A stretch of DNA of 64,000 nt. Origin: Pseudomonas sp. stari2. Lineage in GTDB: Bacteria; Pseudomonadota; Gammaproteobacteria; Pseudomonadales; Pseudomonadaceae. Location: assembly GCF_040760005.1 (NCBI RefSeq), contig NZ_CP099760.1:2599501-2663500 (forward strand). Reading direction: 5' to 3'. The notes beneath the pieces are model-generated. The model was not told where the DNA came from and did not search any database. It was given only the letters and a program-made list of their open reading frames with translations. Shown here one piece after another: positions 60,301 to 64,000 of the stretch (positions within the stretch are counted from its first letter, which is position 1; each line of letters opens with the position of its first letter). Made by a program: the position numbers and the translations under genes.

Positions 60301-61179
60301 ATGACCATCAAGCAGATCCGCGCCTTTCTTGCTGTGGCCCAAAGCCTGAGTTTCGCCGTGGCTTGCGAACGCCTGCACCTGTCGCAATCGGCGCTGAGCC
60401 TGACCATCAAGGCGCTGGAGGAGGGCTTGGGGGGGCGCCTGTTCAGTCGCAATACGCGCAACGTGGCGCTGACCCCGGAAGGCGAATCGCTGCTGCCGCT
60501 GGCCCGGCGCCTGATCGCTGATTGGGACAACGCCGAAGACGAAATGCGCCAGCGCTTCAGCCTGCAACGGGGGCGAGTGACACTGGCGGCGATGCCATCG
60601 TTTGCCGGCAACCTGCTACCACCGATCCTCAAGACCTTCCGCGCGCGCTATCCGAACGTAAACGTGACGGTCAACGACGTGATCAACGAGCAAGTGCTGG
60701 AAATGGTCCGCGATCGTCAGGTCGAACTTGGCGTGGCGTTCGAGCCGATGCAGAACACGTCGCTGACCTTCACACCGCTATATAGGGATCGTTTCGTCGC
60801 GGTGGTGCCACAGGATTCACCGCTGGCCCAGCGTACGGACATCGACTGGCAGACCTTGTTGCGGGAGCCGTTCATCACCCTGCAACGCCCGTCCACGGTG
60901 CGGGTGATGCTTGAGGAACACTTGCAGGCCCGGGGCATGAAACTGCCGGTGGAATTTGAAAGCCATCAACTGGCGACCGTCGGGCGGATGGTTGCCAGTG
61001 GCCTGGGCGTCAGTGCGGTGCCGGCGTTGTGTGCCGAGCAGATGCGCGAGTTGGGGGCACGGTGTCTGACGTTGCATGAGCCAGTGGTGGAGCGGGCGAT
61101 TGGCGTATTGACTGATTCCGGGAATGAACTGTCGGCGGCGGCGCAGGCGTTGTTCGACATCCTTAAGGCTGAGCATTGA
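60301..61179 (+). CDS. dhcR: LysR-family regulator of the CoA-transferase operon
   Basis: A 292-residue regulator from ATG 60301 (MTIKQIRAFLAVAQSLSFAV). The N-terminal winged helix has CERLHLSQSALSLTIKALEE and LFSRNTRNVALTPEG; the effector domain starts near residue 90 and includes MPSFAGNLLPPILKTF and GLGVSAVPALCAEQM. The gene is divergent from dhcA, the usual position for a LysR activator of the operon. Symbol by synteny with P. aeruginosa; moderately certain. Its end overlaps the sirtuin gene end on the other strand by 17 bases. Confidence 0.88.
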   Translation: MTIKQIRAFLAVAQSLSFAVACERLHLSQSALSLTIKALEEGLGGRLFSRNTRNVALTPEGESLLPLARRLIADWDNAEDEMRQRFSLQRGRVTLAAMPSFAGNLLPPILKTFRARYPNVNVTVNDVINEQVLEMVRDRQVELGVAFEPMQNTSLTFTPLYRDRFVAVVPQDSPLAQRTDIDWQTLLREPFITLQRPSTVRVMLEEHLQARGMKLPVEFESHQLATVGRMVASGLGVSAVPALCAEQMRELGARCLTLHEPVVERAIGVLTDSGNELSAAAQALFDILKAEH

Positions 61180-62011
61180 GGCGTTGTGTCAGTAGCGGCA
61201 ATAGCTGTTCGCAAGACGCCTCGATCTTCAAATCCAGCAACTCATCCGCCCGGGTCTTCCCCAGATTGATCGCAATCAGCGGCTTGCCCCGATCCGCAAT
61301 CACCCGGCACAGGCGAAACGCCGAATACGCCATCAACGACGACCCGACCACCAGCATACCGGCAGCATTCTCCGCTGCCGCCATGGCCCGTGCCGCTGTC
61401 GGCTGCGCCACGTTCTCACCAAAAAACACCACGTCCGGTTTCATCCGCTCGCCTTCGCAATGTGGACAGTGCGGCACCTGGAAGCGTGCCTCGAAGGTCG
61501 GGTCGAGCAGGGTGTCGCCGTCCGGCGCCTGCATGGCATCGACACCCGCCAGATACGGATTCTGCATTTCCATCAATTGCTGAATCGAATCCCGCTCGCT
61601 GCGCTGGCCGCAATCCAGGCACAACACTCGATGCAGGCTGCCGTGTAGTTCGATGACATCGTGACTGCCGGCCTGATCGTGCAGGGTATCGACATTCTGG
61701 GTGATCAATCCGCTGATCCGGCCATGGCTTTGCAGGCTGGCCAGCGCTTCATGAGCCGCGTTCGGTTGCGCCTGACGCACACGGAGCCAGCCGAGCATCG
61801 CCCGGGCCCAGTATCGGCGGCGTGATTCGGGTGCCGACAGAAACTCCTGATACATCATCGGCTGCCGGCCCCGGCGCACGCCGTTGGTGTCGCGGTAGTC
61901 CGGGATGCCCGACGGCGTGCTGATACCGGCCCCGGTCAGTACCACGAAATCGCCGTCGGCCATGGCCTGTTGCAGGTAGTCGAGATGTTCGTGGAGGGGG
62001 CGGTCAAGCAT
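61163..62011 (-). CDS. Sirtuin-family NAD-dependent deacylase
   Basis: A 282-residue sirtuin from ATG 62011 (MLDRPLHEHLDYLQQAMADG), with GGAGC nine bases upstream; the longer open frame upstream is a shadow. NAD-binding motifs are complete: VVLTGAGISTPSGIPDYRDT, GLITQNVDTLHDQAG and the catalytic His in VIELHGSLHRVL. Zinc cysteines are CLDC and CPHC. It would remove acetyl or other acyl groups from lysines with NAD+. It is longer than CobB because of an insertion between the two zinc pairs. Independently transcribed. Confidence 0.92.
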   Translation of the reverse strand: MLDRPLHEHLDYLQQAMADGDFVVLTGAGISTPSGIPDYRDTNGVRRGRQPMMYQEFLSAPESRRRYWARAMLGWLRVRQAQPNAAHEALASLQSHGRISGLITQNVDTLHDQAGSHDVIELHGSLHRVLCLDCGQRSERDSIQQLMEMQNPYLAGVDAMQAPDGDTLLDPTFEARFQVPHCPHCEGERMKPDVVFFGENVAQPTAARAMAAAENAAGMLVVGSSLMAYSAFRLCRVIADRGKPLIAINLGKTRADELLDLKIEASCEQLLPLLTQRLNAQP

Positions 62012-62055
62012 GGTCAGCGCTCCGCAGGCTGTAAGTGCCTTGCAGGTTAGCACTG

Positions 62056-62082
62056 CCGGGCGCCTCTTATGGAGGCGCCCGG
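62056..62082 (-). terminator. GC-rich hairpin after the methyltransferase gene
   Basis: CCGGGCGCCTC (62056-62066) and GAGGCGCCCGG (62072-62082) form an 11-pair stem with a five-base loop, 10 bases after the stop of the leftward methyltransferase gene. There is no T run, so it is a hairpin of terminator type only. Confidence 0.6.
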
Positions 62083-62091
62083 TACAGACGT

Positions 62092-63138
62092 TTACTTGCG
62101 TGCTTCCAGAATCAGGTTGAACGGCGTCTGCGTCGCCCGCCGGAACTGCTTGAATCCGGCTTCGCTGAACACTTTGCGCAAACGCATCTCGCCGGCCTGC
62201 GCACCGAGCCCCAGGCCCACTTCCTGGGACAGTGAGTTCGGCGTGCAGATGAACGTCGATGCTGCATAGAAAAGTCGCCCGACCGGGTTGATGTTGTCGT
62301 CCAGCGTGTCGTTGGCAAAGGGTTCGACCAACAGCACCGTGCCGTCGTCCTTCAGGCAATCGTAGGCATGCCGCGCCGCGCCGACCGGGTCGCCCATATC
62401 GTGCAGGCAATCGAAGTAGCAGATCAGGTCGTAGTCGTCGCCGGGAAAGCTTTTTGCTGTGCCCTGGAAAAAACGCGCCCGGCTGCTGACGCCGCCTTCT
62501 TCGGCTCGCTGGGTGGCGACACTTACCGATGGCGCGTGATAGTCGAAACCGACGAAACGCGAGTTGGGATAGGCCTGGGCCATGATCACCGTGGAGGCGC
62601 CATGACCGCAGCCGACATCGGCGACCTTGGCGCCGTCTTCCAGTTTAGCCACAACGCCCTCCAGCGCCGGCAGCCATTCGGCGATCAGATGCCCTTTGTA
62701 GCCGGGGCGGAAGAACCGTTCAGTGCCGGTGAACATGCACGGATGGTGATCGCCCCAGGGCAAGGCGCCATTGCCGCGCATGGCTTTGACCAGTTTGTCC
62801 TTGTCGTGGAAAAACGACGCCACTACGCCGAGCCCGCCAGCGACGTAGACCGGCGAATCCTCCTTGGCCAGGGCCATGGCCTGTTCTTCCGGCAGGCGGA
62901 ATTTGCCGTCCAGGTGTTCCATGTAGCCGGAGGCCGCGTGGGCGCTGAGCCATTCGCGAACCAGCCGGGAGTTGCAGGCGGTTTTTTCGGCGAGGGTTTC
63001 CGGGGAGATCGGCTGGCTGTCGGCCATGGCCTTATACAAGCCAAGTTCTTCGCCGACGATGACATTGGCCAGCATCGCCGCGCCGCCCATGTCGTTGACC
63101 AGTTTGCCCATGAATTCGTTGAGTCTGGCCTCGTCCAT
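62092..63138 (-). CDS. SAM-dependent methyltransferase with N-terminal winged helix
   Basis: A 348-residue protein from ATG 63138 (MDEARLNEFMGKLVNDMGGA) with AGGAG nine bases upstream. The N-terminal part (to about residue 90) is a winged-helix-like dimerisation domain with ETLAEKTACNSRLVREWLSA. The Rossmann SAM domain has AKVADVGCGHGASTVIMAQA, FVGFDYHAPSVSVA and ICYFDCLHDMGDPVGAARHA. This plan is close to Rv2258c-like and plant-type O-methyltransferases. The substrate is not known. It stands alone between two terminator-like structures. Confidence 0.88.
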   Translation of the reverse strand: MDEARLNEFMGKLVNDMGGAAMLANVIVGEELGLYKAMADSQPISPETLAEKTACNSRLVREWLSAHAASGYMEHLDGKFRLPEEQAMALAKEDSPVYVAGGLGVVASFFHDKDKLVKAMRGNGALPWGDHHPCMFTGTERFFRPGYKGHLIAEWLPALEGVVAKLEDGAKVADVGCGHGASTVIMAQAYPNSRFVGFDYHAPSVSVATQRAEEGGVSSRARFFQGTAKSFPGDDYDLICYFDCLHDMGDPVGAARHAYDCLKDDGTVLLVEPFANDTLDDNINPVGRLFYAASTFICTPNSLSQEVGLGLGAQAGEMRLRKVFSEAGFKQFRRATQTPFNLILEARK

Positions 63139-63166
63139 GTCATGTGCTCCTGTCAAGGATCACAGT

Positions 63167-63201
63167 CCGGTGGTGATGGGGGTCGAGGCATTCACCACCG
63201 G
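63167..63201. promoter_or_regulatory. 10-base inverted repeat upstream of the methyltransferase gene
   Basis: CCGGTGGTGA at 63167-63176 and TCACCACCGG at 63192-63201 pair perfectly over a 15-base spacer, 29 bases upstream of the start codon at 63138. An operator is possible. Confidence 0.4.
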
Positions 63202-63436
63202 GCGGTGGTCGTGGAAACGGGCAGGGCGACACTGCTGTCCTGCGTCCCCCTCGACTGGGTACTGATTGAGTCTAGTCGGTGTTGGGCGACTCTATGTATT
63301 TGCGTGTATCAGGAGGGCTTGGGGATACACAGCACCGCAAATGCCGGGGCGGATGAACACAGCCGTGATACAGCGTTCGCATTCACTGGACCTCTCGGCC
63401 GCCACTGTCGTCGGCTCTTTTGCAGAGGTCTTGCCC

Positions 63437-64000
63437 ATGCAGATTCCCCACCCCACCTTGCAGGCCAGCGTCGGGCTCGGCCTGCGTCGCGGCTTGATGA
63501 AGGATCTTCAAGCCGCCTGCACCGGCGATTTCGACTTTCTTGAAGTCGCCCCGGAAAACTGGATCGGCGTCGGCGGCGCCCACGGTGCCGCGCTGCGCGA
63601 ACTGGCCGAGCGTTATCCGTTGTCTTGCCATGGCTTGTCGTTGTCGCTCGGCGGGTCGGCACCGTTGGACGTCGACTTCCTTCGGGAAGTCCGGGTGTTT
63701 CTCGATCATTACAACGTGCCGCTGTACAGCGAGCACTTGAGCTATTGCAGCGACGACGGTCATCTCTATGATCTGCTGCCGTTGCCGTTCACCGACGAGG
63801 CCGTGCACCACGTTGCCGCGCGGATCCGTCAGGCCCAGGACATCCTCGGCCGGCGCCTGGCAGTGGAAAACGTTTCCTATTACGCCGCTCCCCGGCAGGA
63901 CATGGACGAGGTGGTCTTCACCAACGCCGTACTGCGCGAGGCCGATTGCGACCTGCTGCTGGACGTGAATAACGTCTACGTCAATTCGATCAACCATAGT
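63437..64000 (+). CDS. DUF692 (MNIO) multinuclear iron oxidase, 3' end cut by window edge
   Basis: The first 188 codons are visible from ATG 63437 ([20 protein letters not shown]). DUF692/BufB-type features: [16 protein letters not shown] (metal Glu), [25 protein letters not shown] (His), [13 protein letters not shown] (Glu-Asn) and [11 protein letters not shown] (Asp-Asn). Family members modify cysteines of a small precursor peptide using several iron ions, for instance making copper-binding bufferins. No precursor gene of BufA type lies upstream between 63139 and 63436, so any partner must be downstream, outside the window. Confidence 0.85.
   Translation, partial: MQIPHPTLQASVGLGLRRGLMKDLQAACTGDFDFLEVAPENWIGVGGAHGAALRELAERYPLSCHGLSLSLGGSAPLDVDFLREVRVFLDHYNVPLYSEHLSYCSDDGHLYDLLPLPFTDEAVHHVAARIRQAQDILGRRLAVENVSYYAAPRQDMDEVVFTNAVLREADCDLLLDVNNVYVNSINHS

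Noticed and set aside
1..64000. tRNA or rRNA genes
   Set aside because: No cloverleaf or rRNA core sequence was recognised in any intergenic region.

Overview
The window looks like chromosome of a Pseudomonas of the fluorescens group. Most of it is GC-rich, codons end in G or C, and several gene neighbourhoods match known Pseudomonas ones: a LysR gene divergent from dhcA-dhcB-atoB, an hcp-vgrG-DUF4123-rhs type VI secretion island, cobF, FtrA and an AotJ-like binding protein. No rRNA, tRNA, CRISPR array, integrase or transposase was seen.

Layout. (1) 1-11557, minus strand: an exopolysaccharide operon read leftward from ugd through a UDP-glucuronate epimerase, an initiating sugar transferase, a tyrosine-kinase-like ATPase with a degenerate Walker A motif, an outer-membrane export lipoprotein, a GumC-like chain-length protein, three glycosyltransferases, an O-antigen-ligase-type membrane protein and a polysaccharide deacetylase cut by the window edge. 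(2) 11949-20770: a phosphoethanolamine-transferase-like sulfatase-fold protein, an att-like ABC transporter (ATPase, FtsX-type permease, AttH lipoprotein), a small periplasmic protein, an orphan family 2 glycosyltransferase and a VanW protein. (3) 20771-24345: an AT-rich stretch of small genes, all on the minus strand, with six copies of one palindrome family. Five copies separate successive genes and the sixth follows the last gene. (4) 24342-32544: the T6SS island that feeds this stretch. Rhs ends in a predicted nucleotidyltransferase toxin and is preceded by DUF4123, VgrG and Hcp. (5) 32865-40289: metabolic and signalling genes (HglS, alpha/beta hydrolase, flavin monooxygenase, MASE2-GGDEF cyclase, M20 peptidase, oxaloacetate-decarboxylase-like enzyme). 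(6) 40450-47677: a probable single catabolic operon led by its own RpiR regulator, with isochorismatase-fold hydrolase, glutamine-synthetase-like enzyme, N-formylglutamate amidohydrolase, APC permease and an AruF/AruG-like acyltransferase pair. (7) 47996-64000: histidine-phosphatase-like protein and cobF, FtrA-type regulator, rhodanese, amino-acid binding protein, AstE-like protein, esterase, small envelope proteins, Nramp transporter, the dhc/ato CoA-transferase operon, sirtuin, methyltransferase and a DUF692 protein cut by the right edge.

The most interesting part is regions 3 and 4. The Rhs toxin gene is followed by its probable immunity gene and then by single-gene units, each beginning with a related inverted repeat of about 47-66 bp. 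One unit holds a toxin tail that starts exactly at a repeat, followed by an Imm22-like gene. This looks like an array of captured immunity cassettes bounded by palindromes. That reading is inference and can be checked by comparing strains.
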